A DNA stretch of 64,000 bases from Litoreibacter albidus (GTDB lineage: Bacteria; Pseudomonadota; Alphaproteobacteria; Rhodobacterales; Rhodobacteraceae). A program made the position numbers and the translations under genes. Under the pieces are notes generated by a model that was given only the letters and a program-made list of their open reading frames with translations, was not told the DNA's origin and searched no databases. Location: positions 186,001 through 250,000 of the forward strand of contig NZ_FNOI01000003.1 of the NCBI RefSeq assembly GCF_900107015.1, given 5' to 3'. Below, one piece after another: positions 9,576 to 17,645 of this stretch (its first letter is position 1; each line of letters starts with the position of its first letter).

Positions 9576-10148
9576 ATGGAAGGTTTTACGATTGTTGATG
9601 GCGTCGCCGCTGGGGTCATCGTTATCTCGGCGATCCTCGCCTATTCGCGCGGCATGGTGCGCGAGATTTTGTCCATCGTTGGCTGGGTTGCTGCCGCCGT
9701 CGTGGCCTTCATCTTTGCCCCGCAAGCCGTTCCGCTTGCAAAAGAAATTCCCTACCTCAACACCCTGATCGAGGGCTGCGAGCCCGCCACGATCACCGCC
9801 TTCGCGCTGGTCTTTGCCGTGGCGCTGGTCATCGTGTCGATCTTCACACCGATCCTGTCCGGCGCGGTGCAACGCTCCGTTCTTGGCGGGTTGGATCAGG
9901 GCTTGGGCTTCTTGTTCGGCGTGGCGCGCGGCGCGTTGCTGGTGATCGTGGCCTTCGTGATCTACGACCGCGTGGTCGCAGATCAGGCCATCCCGATGGT
10001 CGACGATTCGCGCACAGCCAAGGTTGTGGCGCAGATGTCGGACGGCGTGGACGATGTGATCCCCACCGACGCACCAGGCTGGATCGTCGGAACCTACGAA
10101 GACCTGATCAGCCATTGCACGGCGCCCGCAGGGCAATCTGACGCATAG
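9576..10148 (+). CDS. cvpA: CvpA family membrane protein
   Basis: A 190-residue inner-membrane protein with about four helices, matching the CvpA family named for colicin V production in E. coli; the true role is thought to be envelope-related. Family features: ILAYSRGMVREILSIVGW near the N-terminus and a polar C-terminal tail. GGAGAGAGACGAG precedes the ATG as ribosome site. In E. coli cvpA precedes purF; here purF lies 2.5 kb downstream, separated by three genes. Confidence 0.9.
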   Translation: MEGFTIVDGVAAGVIVISAILAYSRGMVREILSIVGWVAAAVVAFIFAPQAVPLAKEIPYLNTLIEGCEPATITAFALVFAVALVIVSIFTPILSGAVQRSVLGGLDQGLGFLFGVARGALLVIVAFVIYDRVVADQAIPMVDDSRTAKVVAQMSDGVDDVIPTDAPGWIVGTYEDLISHCTAPAGQSDA

Positions 10149-10232
10149 CCACTTTCCATCAATAAACTTGCGTTAACTACCTAGTGCTATATCGCTAGTG
10201 GGAACCGCCCCCAGAGAGACGGACAGAGCAGT

Positions 10233-11285
10233 ATGTTCCAAGACCGAGTAGCGCCAGAGGCGTTGACCCTTCCCGCAGATGCACCCGCAAAGGTGTGGAT
10301 CCGCCATCTCGCGAAGTACCGCGACCCCAACCCCGCGCGATCCGGCTTTGAACTGGCCGTCACCTTGCTGCCGTTCCTTGGCATCTGGGCCGCTGCATGG
10401 GCGATGCTGTCGGTTAGCTATTGGCTGGCGGTGGCCCTTGCCTTGGTGAACGGGTTGTTCTTGGTCCGTATCTTCTGCATCCAGCATGACTGCGGGCACG
10501 GCTCCTTCTTTTCCAACTCCACCCTAAGCGACTGGGTTGGCCGCGCCTTGGGCATCCTGACCATCACCCCATATGACGTCTGGCGCCGCAGCCACGCCAT
10601 CCACCACGGCGCTGCAGGCAACCTTGACGCGCGCGGCTTTGGCGACATCGACACGCTGACCGTGGAAGAATACAAGGCCCGCTCCGCATGGGGCCGCTTT
10701 AAATACCGCCTCTACCGCAACCCTGTGACCCTGTTCCTTGTTGGCCCCGCCTATGTGTTCTTCTTCGAGCAGCGTTTGCCAATCGGCTACATGACCAAGG
10801 GCGCGAAATACTGGCTGTCCGCGATGGGTACTAATGTCGGCATCGCGCTGATCTTGGGCGTTATCGTCTGGTTCGGCGGCATCATGCCCCTGCTGTTGGT
10901 CTTCATCCCGTCCACCATGATGGCGGCGGTTCTGGGCGTGTGGCTGTTCTACGTGCAGCACCAGTTCGAAGAAACGCATTGGGACCACAAAGAAGAATGG
11001 CAGGTTCACGAGGCCGCTTTGCACGGCTCCTCCCACTACGTGTTGCCACCTGTTCTGGCGTGGTTCTCTGCCAACATCGGCATCCACCACGTGCACCACC
11101 TGTATTCGCGTATCCCGTTCTACCGCCTGCCGGAGGTTCTTCGCGATCACCGCCAGTTGGCAGAAGCCAACCGCATGTCGATCAGCGAAAGCATCAAGAC
11201 CGTCGGCCTGCAACTCTGGGACGAGAAGAGCCGCCGCCTGATGTCGTTCCGCGACGTCCACAAGATGTTCTCTTCGGCGAAGTAA
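10233..11285 (+). CDS. Membrane fatty acid desaturase
   Basis: A di-iron desaturase (350 residues) that would introduce a double bond into membrane acyl chains. Three histidine boxes are visible: HDCGH at 85-89, HAIHH at 121-125 and HHVHH near 285-290, with hydrophobic segments between them as in the DesA/fatty acid desaturase type 1 fold. It forms its own transcription unit; two direct copies of CTAGTG with a 14-base period (10181-10186, 10195-10200) sit upstream. The substrate (acyl lipid, carotenoid or other) cannot be decided from the sequence. Confidence 0.9.
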   Translation: MFQDRVAPEALTLPADAPAKVWIRHLAKYRDPNPARSGFELAVTLLPFLGIWAAAWAMLSVSYWLAVALALVNGLFLVRIFCIQHDCGHGSFFSNSTLSDWVGRALGILTITPYDVWRRSHAIHHGAAGNLDARGFGDIDTLTVEEYKARSAWGRFKYRLYRNPVTLFLVGPAYVFFFEQRLPIGYMTKGAKYWLSAMGTNVGIALILGVIVWFGGIMPLLLVFIPSTMMAAVLGVWLFYVQHQFEETHWDHKEEWQVHEAALHGSSHYVLPPVLAWFSANIGIHHVHHLYSRIPFYRLPEVLRDHRQLAEANRMSISESIKTVGLQLWDEKSRRLMSFRDVHKMFSSAK

Positions 11286-11286
11286 A

Positions 11287-11988
11287 CTACAAAAGCGGAC
11301 GCATCTGTTTCAAGATCGCGTCCGCCCACATTGTGTAGGTCTCGGCAGACGGGTGAAACCCGTCCTTGGCCATCTGATCGGGCGCAAGATGCTCCGCCGC
11401 CTTCACGTGATAACACCCTTCCATCCCCTCCAGCATATGATGCAACGCGCGGTCCCAACGGCGCGCCTGCGCCGCCAGCACCCACCGCAGCGGGTTCGGC
11501 AGCAGCCAGAACGATGCCATCGGCGGCAATCCCGAGACGAGCACATAGCGGCAACCAAGCCGCCCTTGCAGCTCCGCGCATAGCGCGCGTTGCGCCCGCA
11601 ACCATGGCCGCAGAAATGCGCCTTTGGTGATATCATTGACCCCAAGCGCCACGACGGCGACATCAAACGGCCCCGTCTCCTCCGCCTTGATCCGCCCGAG
11701 CGTTTGCACCGTCGTCGCGCCGCTGACGCCGTTCAGGCGCCACGTGACGGTGCGAGTATCTGCCAGAACCCGTGTCAGTTGCCCTGCCAAGGCATCGCGT
11801 TGATGGCCAACCCCCACCCCAGCGGCGGAGCTGTCACCGACGATAAGCAGCCGCAGGTCCGGCCCCTGCCCCACAGTCCCCGCCCTTGGGCCGTCCGGCT
11901 CCGGCAGCACCTGCGCCACTTTGCGCGCCCGCCACCCTTGCAGCGCCAAAACCGGCAGCAGCGCCAGCTTTAGGGCCGCGTCACGCAT
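11287..11988 (-). CDS. SGNH/GDSL-family hydrolase
   Basis: A 233-residue esterase/lipase-like protein. Block [10 protein letters not shown] places the nucleophile at Ser53, ALGVNDI supplies the oxyanion Asn of block III, and DGFHPS near residue 215 supplies the catalytic Asp-His pair. The N-terminus is moderately hydrophobic (LALLPVLAL) and could be a membrane anchor. The start overlaps the end of the pseudouridine synthase gene by eight bases, so the two are cotranscribed. The stop lies one base from that of the convergent desaturase gene. The substrate is unknown. Confidence 0.88.
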   Translation of the reverse strand: MRDAALKLALLPVLALQGWRARKVAQVLPEPDGPRAGTVGQGPDLRLLIVGDSSAAGVGVGHQRDALAGQLTRVLADTRTVTWRLNGVSGATTVQTLGRIKAEETGPFDVAVVALGVNDITKGAFLRPWLRAQRALCAELQGRLGCRYVLVSGLPPMASFWLLPNPLRWVLAAQARRWDRALHHMLEGMEGCYHVKAAEHLAPDQMAKDGFHPSAETYTMWADAILKQMRPLL

Positions 11989-12517
11989 CGCGCCATGTGC
12001 CGGGGTCGATGCCGTCTAGCGTCCACGCCCCTATTTGCACGCGGATCAGCCGCAGGCACGGGTGGCCCACGGCGGCGCACATCCGGCGCACCTGACGGTT
12101 GCGCCCCTCGGTGATGGCGATCTTGAGCCAGCTGTCCGGCACCGTCTTGCGTACCCGCACGGGCGGGTCGCGGGGCCACAGCCACGCGGGCTGTGCCACG
12201 GCTTCGACCTTGGCGGGACGCGTGCGCCCGTCCTTGAGCACCACGCCCCCGCGCAGCGCGGCCAGCGCGGACGCGTCCGGCTCCCCCTCCACCTGCACCA
12301 TGTAGGTTTTCTCTGCCTTGTACTTCGGGTGCGCGATCTTGGCTTGCAGCTTGCCGTCGTCCGTTAGAACCAGCAGCCCCTCGCTGTCGCGGTCCAGCCG
12401 CCCCGCGGCATAAACCTTGGGCACGTCAATGAAGTCGGACAGCGTGGCACGGGCCTGACCGTCGGTGAATTGCGACAAAACCCCGTGGGGTTTGTTGAAA
12501 AGGATGGTACGAGACAT
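11981..12517 (-). CDS. RsuA/RluE-family pseudouridine synthase
   Basis: An RNA-modifying enzyme (178 residues from this start) that isomerises uridine in rRNA. The catalytic Asp is in [11 protein letters not shown] (Asp42), with KTYMVQVEG and GRNRQVRRM as further family motifs. There is no N-terminal S4 domain, so it resembles RluE (E. coli 23S rRNA position 2457) more than RsuA. ATG 12517 is preferred because it begins [12 protein letters not shown], the usual N-terminus; the open frame extends 22 codons further without similarity. It is divergent from purF. Confidence 0.9.
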   Translation of the reverse strand: MSRTILFNKPHGVLSQFTDGQARATLSDFIDVPKVYAAGRLDRDSEGLLVLTDDGKLQAKIAHPKYKAEKTYMVQVEGEPDASALAALRGGVVLKDGRTRPAKVEAVAQPAWLWPRDPPVRVRKTVPDSWLKIAITEGRNRQVRRMCAAVGHPCLRLIRVQIGAWTLDGIDPGTWRDA

Positions 12518-12634
12518 GCCCAAGTCATGCCACGCGGCCCTTCCGCTCGCAACGGGGCAATGGCCCGTGACTTCCCAGAACAAACCCCCTATCCAGTGTC
12601 ATATTCCTGTATCGCGGATTCGGAGCGGCCCCAA

Positions 12635-14122
12635 ATGACGCAAGCGGACCTTGACCAAAGTCCTGAGCCTTGGCTCACCAACCCATTTGACGATGATAAA
12701 CTCAAAGAAGAATGCGGCGTGTTTGGCGTAATCGGAACGTCCGATGCTGCCAATTTTGTGGCACTCGGATTGCACGCCCTGCAACACCGTGGCCAAGAGG
12801 CAGGCGGCATCGTCTCCTACGACGCGGAGGCCGGCTTCCAGCAGGCCCGCCGCTTTGGCTACGTCCGTGACAACTTCACGTCCCACAAGGTGATGGAAAC
12901 CCTGCCCGGCGATCTGTCGATCGGGCACGTGCGCTACTCCACTGCTGGCAACAAGGGCCAGACCGCGATCCGTGACGTGCAGCCCTTCTACGGCGACTTC
13001 TCGCTGGGTGGCGCGGCCATCGCGCATAACGGCAACATCACCAACGCCCTTGCCCTGCGCAAGGAACTGGTGGAGCGCGGCTCGATCTTCCAAAGCTCCT
13101 CCGACAGCGAATGTATCATCCACCTGATGGCCCGCTCCATGGGCCGCACCATCCCTGACCGCATGGAAGAAGCCCTGCGCAAGGTTGAGGGAGCGTTCTC
13201 CGTCGTTGCCATGACCCGCACCAAACTGATCGGTGTGCGTGACCCGCTGGGCGTGCGCCCGCTGGTGCTGGGCAAGGTCGGTGACGGCTATGCGCTATCG
13301 TCAGAGACATGCGCGCTTGATATCATCGGTGCCGAATTCGTGCGTGAAATCGAACCGGGCGAGATGGTGGTGATCACCAAGGACGGGGTCGCCAGCCATT
13401 ATCCGTTCCGCCCCGCCAAATCACGGTTCTGCATCTTTGAGCATGTCTATTTCTCCCGCCCGGATTCGATCCTTGGCGGGCGTTCTGTTTATGAGACCCG
13501 CGAAAACATCGGCCGCGAGTTGGCCAAGGAAAACCCTGTGGAGGCCGATCTGGTCTGCCCTGTGCCGGATTCCGGCACCCCCGCCGCCATTGGATACAGC
13601 CTGGAGAGCGGCATCCCCTACGCGATGGGCATCATCCGCAACCAATATATGGGCCGCACGTTTATTGAGCCGACAGAGCAGATCCGCAACATGGGTGTGC
13701 GCCTGAAGCTGAACGTCAACCGCGCGCTGATCAAAGGCAAGCGGGTGATCTTGGTGGACGATAGCGTCGTGCGCGGCACCACATCACGCAAGATCAAGGA
13801 AATGATCCTTGATGCCGGTGCTGCCGAAGTTCACTTCCGCATTGCGTCGCCCCCGACTGCGTGGCCCTGCTTTTACGGCGTGGACACCCCGCAGCGTGAA
13901 AAACTGCTGGCAGCGACCATGTCGGAGGACGAAATGCGCGATCACTTGGGTGTTGATAGCCTCAAGTTCATCTCGCTCGACGGCCTTTACCGCGCCGTGG
14001 GTCAGGCCAATGGCCGCGACCCCAAGTCGCCGCAATACTGCGATGCGTGTTTCTCGGGCGACTACCCTGTGAAGCCGTCCGACCAGATCAATCAGGGGTT
14101 CGAGCTGAAAGCAGCGGAGTAG
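12635..14122 (+). CDS. purF: Amidophosphoribosyltransferase
   Basis: First committed enzyme of purine synthesis: PRPP plus glutamine gives phosphoribosylamine. The 495-residue protein has an N-terminal Ntn glutaminase domain, with the nucleophile in KEECGVFG (Cys27 after a short propeptide), and a phosphoribosyltransferase domain with the PRPP loop VILVDDSVVRGTTS. Cysteines in FCIFEHVYF, WPCFYGVD and the YCDACFSG pair match the four [4Fe-4S] ligands of the Bacillus-type enzyme, so an iron-sulfur form made as a proprotein is likely. ATG 12635 gives this propeptide; the open frame extends upstream to 12470 without similarity. Confidence 0.96.
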   Translation: MTQADLDQSPEPWLTNPFDDDKLKEECGVFGVIGTSDAANFVALGLHALQHRGQEAGGIVSYDAEAGFQQARRFGYVRDNFTSHKVMETLPGDLSIGHVRYSTAGNKGQTAIRDVQPFYGDFSLGGAAIAHNGNITNALALRKELVERGSIFQSSSDSECIIHLMARSMGRTIPDRMEEALRKVEGAFSVVAMTRTKLIGVRDPLGVRPLVLGKVGDGYALSSETCALDIIGAEFVREIEPGEMVVITKDGVASHYPFRPAKSRFCIFEHVYFSRPDSILGGRSVYETRENIGRELAKENPVEADLVCPVPDSGTPAAIGYSLESGIPYAMGIIRNQYMGRTFIEPTEQIRNMGVRLKLNVNRALIKGKRVILVDDSVVRGTTSRKIKEMILDAGAAEVHFRIASPPTAWPCFYGVDTPQREKLLAATMSEDEMRDHLGVDSLKFISLDGLYRAVGQANGRDPKSPQYCDACFSGDYPVKPSDQINQGFELKAAE

Positions 14123-14240
14123 CAGCGCACGCCGCAGCTACCCCGCCTTAACGCATTCGGTTTAAACCCCGTCCTCGGATCCAGACTGAAAACAGTGACA
14201 GCACGCTTGGCGGCCTATCAACCCGTCCAAGCATCGCACC

Positions 14241-14252
14241 GTCACCGGTGAC
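14241..14252. repeat. 12-bp perfect palindrome GTCACCGGTGAC
   Basis: It lies in the 314-base gap between purF and bioY, directly after the stop of the possible 24-codon gene. It may be an operator or a hairpin; there is no T-run. Confidence 0.4.
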
Positions 14253-14327
14253 TTAGGCGGCAAGGGTGACCCCCTTGCCAGATGCGCCAGCGTTGTCTTG
14301 GTGTCGTGCGACCACATAGCTTTTCAT
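14253..14327 (-). CDS. Possible small protein of 24 residues
   Basis: On the minus strand an ATG at 14327 opens 24 codons (MKSYVVARHQ... ending ...GVTLAA) and stops at TAA 14253-14255. AGAGG sits about nine bases upstream, preceded by an A/T-rich stretch. It follows the bioY terminator, so it would need its own promoter or read-through. The segment GGCAAGGG/CCCTTGCC (14259-14279) inside it forms a hairpin. There is no family assignment. The composition is peptide-like, but chance cannot be excluded at this length. Confidence 0.3.
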   Translation of the reverse strand: MKSYVVARHQDNAGASGKGVTLAA

Positions 14328-14360
14328 GGCGGCCGCCTCTTTTATTTACCGATGAGACAA

Positions 14361-14394
14361 ACAAAAAACGCCGCCCCCAGCATAGGGAGCGGCG
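14361..14394 (-). terminator. Rho-independent terminator of bioY
   Basis: On the minus strand CGCCGC (14394-14389) pairs with GCGGCG (14374-14369), with extra C/G pairs inside, followed by six T residues (14368-14363). Confidence 0.75.
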
Positions 14395-14412
14395 CTTGAA
14401 ATCGTGTTGTAA

Positions 14413-14430
14413 GGCGGGGATGACCCCGCC
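14413..14430 (-). other. Hairpin GGCGGGG-ATGA-CCCCGCC after bioY stop
   Basis: A perfect 7-base stem with a 4-base loop lies six bases past the bioY stop codon and about 20 bases before the rho-independent terminator. It may protect the 3' end of the mRNA or act as a second stop signal. Confidence 0.55.
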
Positions 14431-14436
14431 AAACGC

Positions 14437-15021
14437 TTAGGCTTTCTTGGTCAGGGCCTTCATGCCGCCAGCAACCAGCAGGGCCGCAATCACGGATTTA
14501 ACCGCATCACCCAGCAGGAACGGGCTTACCCAATATGTCCAGATCGACGATGCGGAGGAGCCAACCCATTTGCCTTCAACCGCGAACAGCTCTGCGCCGA
14601 ACATCGGCCAAGCAACGCCTGGGATGTACAAAACTGCGGAGGCCAGCAGCGCGCCGCCTGCCATTGCAAAGACGTTCTTGGAGCGCTCGGACACCAGACC
14701 GGCCACATAGGCCATCAGCACGAAGCCGAACAGGAAGCCAGCCGTCGGGCCAACCAATGGCAGCAGACCGAAGCCGCCGTTCGCGAAGACTGGCAAGCCA
14801 GCCGCGCCTTCAACAAGGTAGGCGATCACAGTCGCAGCGCCCAAGCGGGAGCCGAACGACAGGCCCACAAACAAGATGGCCAGCGTTTGCATGGTCAACG
14901 GGACGGGGAAAAAGGGCACGGAGATTTGCGCCGCAACCGCGATCAAGGCGGAGCCGCCAAGAACCAGCAGGGCTTTCTTCAAAAGCGTGTCGGTACCGAA
15001 TGTGGCTTGTGTCAGAGTCAT
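14437..15021 (-). CDS. bioY: Biotin transporter BioY
   Basis: Substrate-binding S component (194 residues, about six helices) of an ECF-type biotin importer. The family is recognised by ISVPFFPVPLTMQTLAILFVG, the glycine-rich GAAGLPVFANGGFG segment and GPTAGFLFGF. ATG 15021 is chosen because GAAGGAA lies just upstream and the protein then begins with the normal short N-terminus; the open frame runs upstream to 15120. No bioM/bioN genes are adjacent, so it may work alone or with a shared ECF module. No BioR-type TTATCTATAA site was found upstream. Confidence 0.93.
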   Translation of the reverse strand: MTLTQATFGTDTLLKKALLVLGGSALIAVAAQISVPFFPVPLTMQTLAILFVGLSFGSRLGAATVIAYLVEGAAGLPVFANGGFGLLPLVGPTAGFLFGFVLMAYVAGLVSERSKNVFAMAGGALLASAVLYIPGVAWPMFGAELFAVEGKWVGSSASSIWTYWVSPFLLGDAVKSVIAALLVAGGMKALTKKA

Positions 15022-15077
15022 GGCTGTTCCTTCAGCGTTAATTCTTTGCCCTGTTTTCGGCAGCGCAGCATCGTTTG

Positions 15078-15096
15078 TCAAGCAATCAACGCTTGA
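15078..15096. promoter_or_regulatory. Inverted repeat TCAAGC / GCTTGA in bioY-DUF1284 divergent region
   Basis: Two 6-base arms with a 7-base spacer lie in the divergent gap, 57 bases upstream of bioY and 33 bases upstream of the DUF1284 gene. On the minus strand one arm overlaps a TTGACA hexamer. It is a candidate operator. Confidence 0.3.
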
Positions 15097-15128
15097 AAAA
15101 CAAGGCTCTCGGTGAAACATAGCCCCCT

Positions 15129-15581
15129 ATGACAACCCCGATCCGCTACCGCCCCCATCACTTCCTCTGCTCGCTCGGCTTTGAGAATAAAGGCTACTCA
15201 GACGCCTTTATCGCTAACATGGCGGATATCGTCGTGGGCCGGTTGCGCGCGCCTGCGGGCGACGCCGAAATACTGCAAGTCACGGTGCAAGCCGACGACA
15301 TTTGCGGCCCCTGCCCCAAACGGCGCGGCACGGGCTGCACCTCCCAAGCCAGAATTGACGCGCTTGACGCGGCCCATGCCGCCGCACTGGGCCTGAAAGA
15401 CGGCGACCAGATCACATGGGGGGACGCATTGGAGCGGGTTAAAAGCCGTGTGGCCCCCGAAGACTTGAGCCAGATTTGCGAGGGCTGCGGATGGCTCGAG
15501 TACGGCATGTGCGCCGCCGCCGTGGCGCGGCTGCGTGACGCGGAACCCAACATCCCCCTTGATCCCGACGCACCACAGTGA
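15129..15581 (+). CDS. DUF1284 cysteine-rich protein
   Basis: A 150-residue cytoplasmic protein of the DUF1284 family (typical opening RPHHFLCSLGFENKGYS). Cysteines cluster in DICGPCPKRRGTGC and ICEGCGWLEYGMC, suggesting a bound metal or iron-sulfur cluster. The function of the family is not known to me. It is divergent from bioY and runs into the dehydrogenase gene after 13 bases. Confidence 0.85.
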   Translation: MTTPIRYRPHHFLCSLGFENKGYSDAFIANMADIVVGRLRAPAGDAEILQVTVQADDICGPCPKRRGTGCTSQARIDALDAAHAAALGLKDGDQITWGDALERVKSRVAPEDLSQICEGCGWLEYGMCAAAVARLRDAEPNIPLDPDAPQ

Positions 15582-15594
15582 CACGAGAGGCCCC

Positions 15595-16257
15595 ATGACA
15601 GATCAACCTTCAAAAATTGCGCTGGTCACCGGCGCGTCGCGCGGCCTTGGGGCCGCAATGGCCGAAAACCTTGGCCGTCGTGGATACCATGTGATCGCAC
15701 TGGCGCGCACCGTGGGCGGGCTGGAAGAGCTGGACGACCGCATCACCGCTGAAGGCGGCAGCGCAACTTTGGTGCCCGTCGACATCAACGATGACGACGC
15801 CATGGCGCAGATCTGCCACTCCATCCACACCCGTTGGGGCCATGTGGACCTGCTGGTCCACGCCGCCATCCACGCCGCGCCGCTGGCGCCGATGGAACAT
15901 GTCGACGCCAAAGACCTTGATAAAACCCTGGCCACCAACGTCCGCGCCACCGCACGGTTAATCCTGAACACCACGCCACTGCTGAAAGCCGCCGAGGCGG
16001 GTCACGCGGTGCTTTTCGATGATCCGGAGCAGGCAGATAAGTTCCACGGGGCTTATGGTCTCAGCAAAGCCGCGCAAATGCGCATGGCCGCCAGCTGGCG
16101 TGACGAGACCGCGAAATCGGGCCTGAGCATCCATGTGCTAACCCCCGCCCCCATGCCAACCGCGACCCGCGGGCGCTTCTACCCCGGCGAGGACCGCAGC
16201 ACGCTTGCCGACTGCCACGCAGAGGCCGCGCGCCTGCTCGACCAATTGCCGCTCTGA
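15595..16257 (+). CDS. Short-chain dehydrogenase/reductase
   Basis: A Rossmann-fold oxidoreductase of 220 residues. The nucleotide-binding motif is TGASRGLGAAMAENLGRRG near residue 14. The active-site region has YGLSKAA, giving the Tyr-x-x-x-Lys pair, but the usual catalytic Ser is not obvious in VLFDDPEQ just before it. ATG 15595 lies behind GAGAGG; the longer frame from 15535 overlaps the DUF1284 gene. The substrate cannot be predicted. Confidence 0.88.
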   Translation: MTDQPSKIALVTGASRGLGAAMAENLGRRGYHVIALARTVGGLEELDDRITAEGGSATLVPVDINDDDAMAQICHSIHTRWGHVDLLVHAAIHAAPLAPMEHVDAKDLDKTLATNVRATARLILNTTPLLKAAEAGHAVLFDDPEQADKFHGAYGLSKAAQMRMAASWRDETAKSGLSIHVLTPAPMPTATRGRFYPGEDRSTLADCHAEAARLLDQLPL

Positions 16258-16297
16258 GGCCGTAATCCTGCCAAAATGAGCGCCTAACTCTGGCCTC

Positions 16298-17128
16298 ATG
16301 ACAGCGCGCTCCCTTCCCCGCCTACTGGCGTTATCCATGGCTTTGCTCACGGCTCACTTACCCGCGCAAGCCAAAGACGCCACGCCGCATCAGGCATTGG
16401 ATACCCCGTCCGAGGTGCTCCCTTGGCAGGCGGTCGGGCGTCTTGAATTGGGGCGGTCCGGATTTTGCACCGGCGCGCTGATCTCGCCCAAACTGGTGCT
16501 GACGGCCGCGCATTGCGTCTACGACAAACGCACCGGAGCATTGCGCGACGCGCAGCAAATCACCTTTCGCGCGGGCTACCGCCAAGGTCGCGCCGCCGCC
16601 ACCCGCCGCGGCAAACGCTTTCGCGTGCACCCCGATTACGACTACGGCGGCGGCACCAACAGCTACGCCGAAATCGCCACCGATGTCGCGGTGATCGAGT
16701 TGGAACACCCGATCAACAACGCCGCCATCCGGCCCTTTCGCACGCACAGAAAGCCCTCCGCCAATGACCGCGTAATGGTGGTGTCCTACGCGCGCGGCCG
16801 CACCGAGGTGCCTGCGCTGGAGGATGGCTGCAAAATGACCCACGCCGCCGCCGATGTGCTGCACTACACCTGCGATATCGATTTCGGCTCCTCGGGCGCA
16901 CCGGTCTTTGTGATGACCCATCAAGGCGCGCAAATCGCGTCTGTTATGTCTTCCACGGGCACGCGCGGGTCGCGCAAGGTGGCGCTCGGCGTGGCGATGG
17001 GGCCGTCCGTGGACCGTTTGATTCACCAGTTAAACACCTCCAACGCCAAATCGAAATTCGTTAAAGTCGGCGGGGCCACACGCGGCACGGGCGTCATCAC
17101 CTCGCGCCTGCCACAGATCGGCAAGTGA
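16298..17128 (+). CDS. Exported trypsin-like serine protease
   Basis: A 276-residue secreted protease of the chymotrypsin fold. A signal peptide (about residues 1-26, ending LPAQAKD) is followed by the catalytic triad: His72 in LTAAHC, Asp129 in ATDVAVIEL and Ser199 in DFGSSGAPVF (the consensus GDSGGP is altered but the Ser is kept). Cysteines at about 57/73 and 179/192 could form the usual disulfides. A 70-residue C-terminal extension is basic and lacks motifs. The beta-helix/PAAR genes follow 62 bases later on the same strand; whether they are linked is unknown. Confidence 0.88.
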   Translation: MTARSLPRLLALSMALLTAHLPAQAKDATPHQALDTPSEVLPWQAVGRLELGRSGFCTGALISPKLVLTAAHCVYDKRTGALRDAQQITFRAGYRQGRAAATRRGKRFRVHPDYDYGGGTNSYAEIATDVAVIELEHPINNAAIRPFRTHRKPSANDRVMVVSYARGRTEVPALEDGCKMTHAAADVLHYTCDIDFGSSGAPVFVMTHQGAQIASVMSSTGTRGSRKVALGVAMGPSVDRLIHQLNTSNAKSKFVKVGGATRGTGVITSRLPQIGK

Positions 17129-17165
17129 ACCTTTCCCCTTTATGCGCGCAATGTTTTCTGCTTTG

Positions 17166-17175
17166 ATACGCGTAT
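17166..17175. promoter_or_regulatory. 10-bp palindrome ATACGCGTAT before the spike genes
   Basis: The palindrome lies just upstream of the AGGAG ribosome site (17179-17183) of the beta-helix gene. It is a possible operator for the beta-helix/PAAR pair. Confidence 0.3.
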
Positions 17176-17190
17176 TGTAGGAGATGTATT

Positions 17191-17631
17191 ATGACCGATC
17201 AGAGCACCAAAACACCGCTCGATATCAGCTATGACCAATCCCAAGGACGCCTTGTCATTACGACACCCGGCGGGCTGGTTGTGCATATTGAGGACCCAAG
17301 GGAGGCCAAAGCGCCCTCCACCACCCCCGATCTGGTGATCACCCCCGACCAAGACAACCTGCGCATCAACGCGCATCAGTCCTTGTCGGTGAACTCCATG
17401 GGCCAGCTGAACCTGTCCGGCCAAGAGGGTGTTACCATCAATAGCGGTGGCGACGTGACCATCGTGGCCGACAAGAATGTGACGACAGCTGCCGCCGAGA
17501 CGCTGCGTTTGAACGCGACGGACATCAAAGCAGACGCCACCAAAACGTTCACTGGCGGCAGCGGCGAGGAATCGACGCTTATCTCCGACGGCGAAACCAT
17601 CGTGCGCGGCGCGATGATCCGCATCAATTAG
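17191..17631 (+). CDS. VgrG-tail-like beta-helix protein
   Basis: A 146-residue protein rich in short alternating strands: repeated patterns such as LRINAHQSLSV, LNLSGQEGVTI, NSGGDVTIVAD and LRLNATDIKA. This resembles the C-terminal triple beta-helix needle of VgrG/gp5 spikes, but the OB-fold and the large N-terminal spike domains are missing. It lies 14 bases upstream of a PAAR-domain gene, so the pair could form a spike tip: needle plus cap. It has an AGGAG ribosome site. No sheath, tube, baseplate or ClpV gene is present in the window. The spike role is an inference from pattern and neighbour. Confidence 0.65.
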   Translation: MTDQSTKTPLDISYDQSQGRLVITTPGGLVVHIEDPREAKAPSTTPDLVITPDQDNLRINAHQSLSVNSMGQLNLSGQEGVTINSGGDVTIVADKNVTTAAAETLRLNATDIKADATKTFTGGSGEESTLISDGETIVRGAMIRIN

Positions 17632-17645
17632 GAGGAGATCCGGAT

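Noticed and set aside
10181-10200. Two CTAGTG copies, 14-base period, before the desaturase gene
   Set aside because: Six-base direct repeats of this kind arise by chance often enough; no matching promoter spacing was found.
12470-12634. N-terminal extension of purF to 12470
   Set aside because: It overlaps the divergent pseudouridine synthase gene and would place 55 unrelated residues before the short propeptide.
14241-14279. A tRNA-like or riboswitch-like fold between purF and bioY
   Set aside because: Only independent short hairpins are present; no cloverleaf with T-loop GTTCGA-type sequence and no known riboswitch core was seen.
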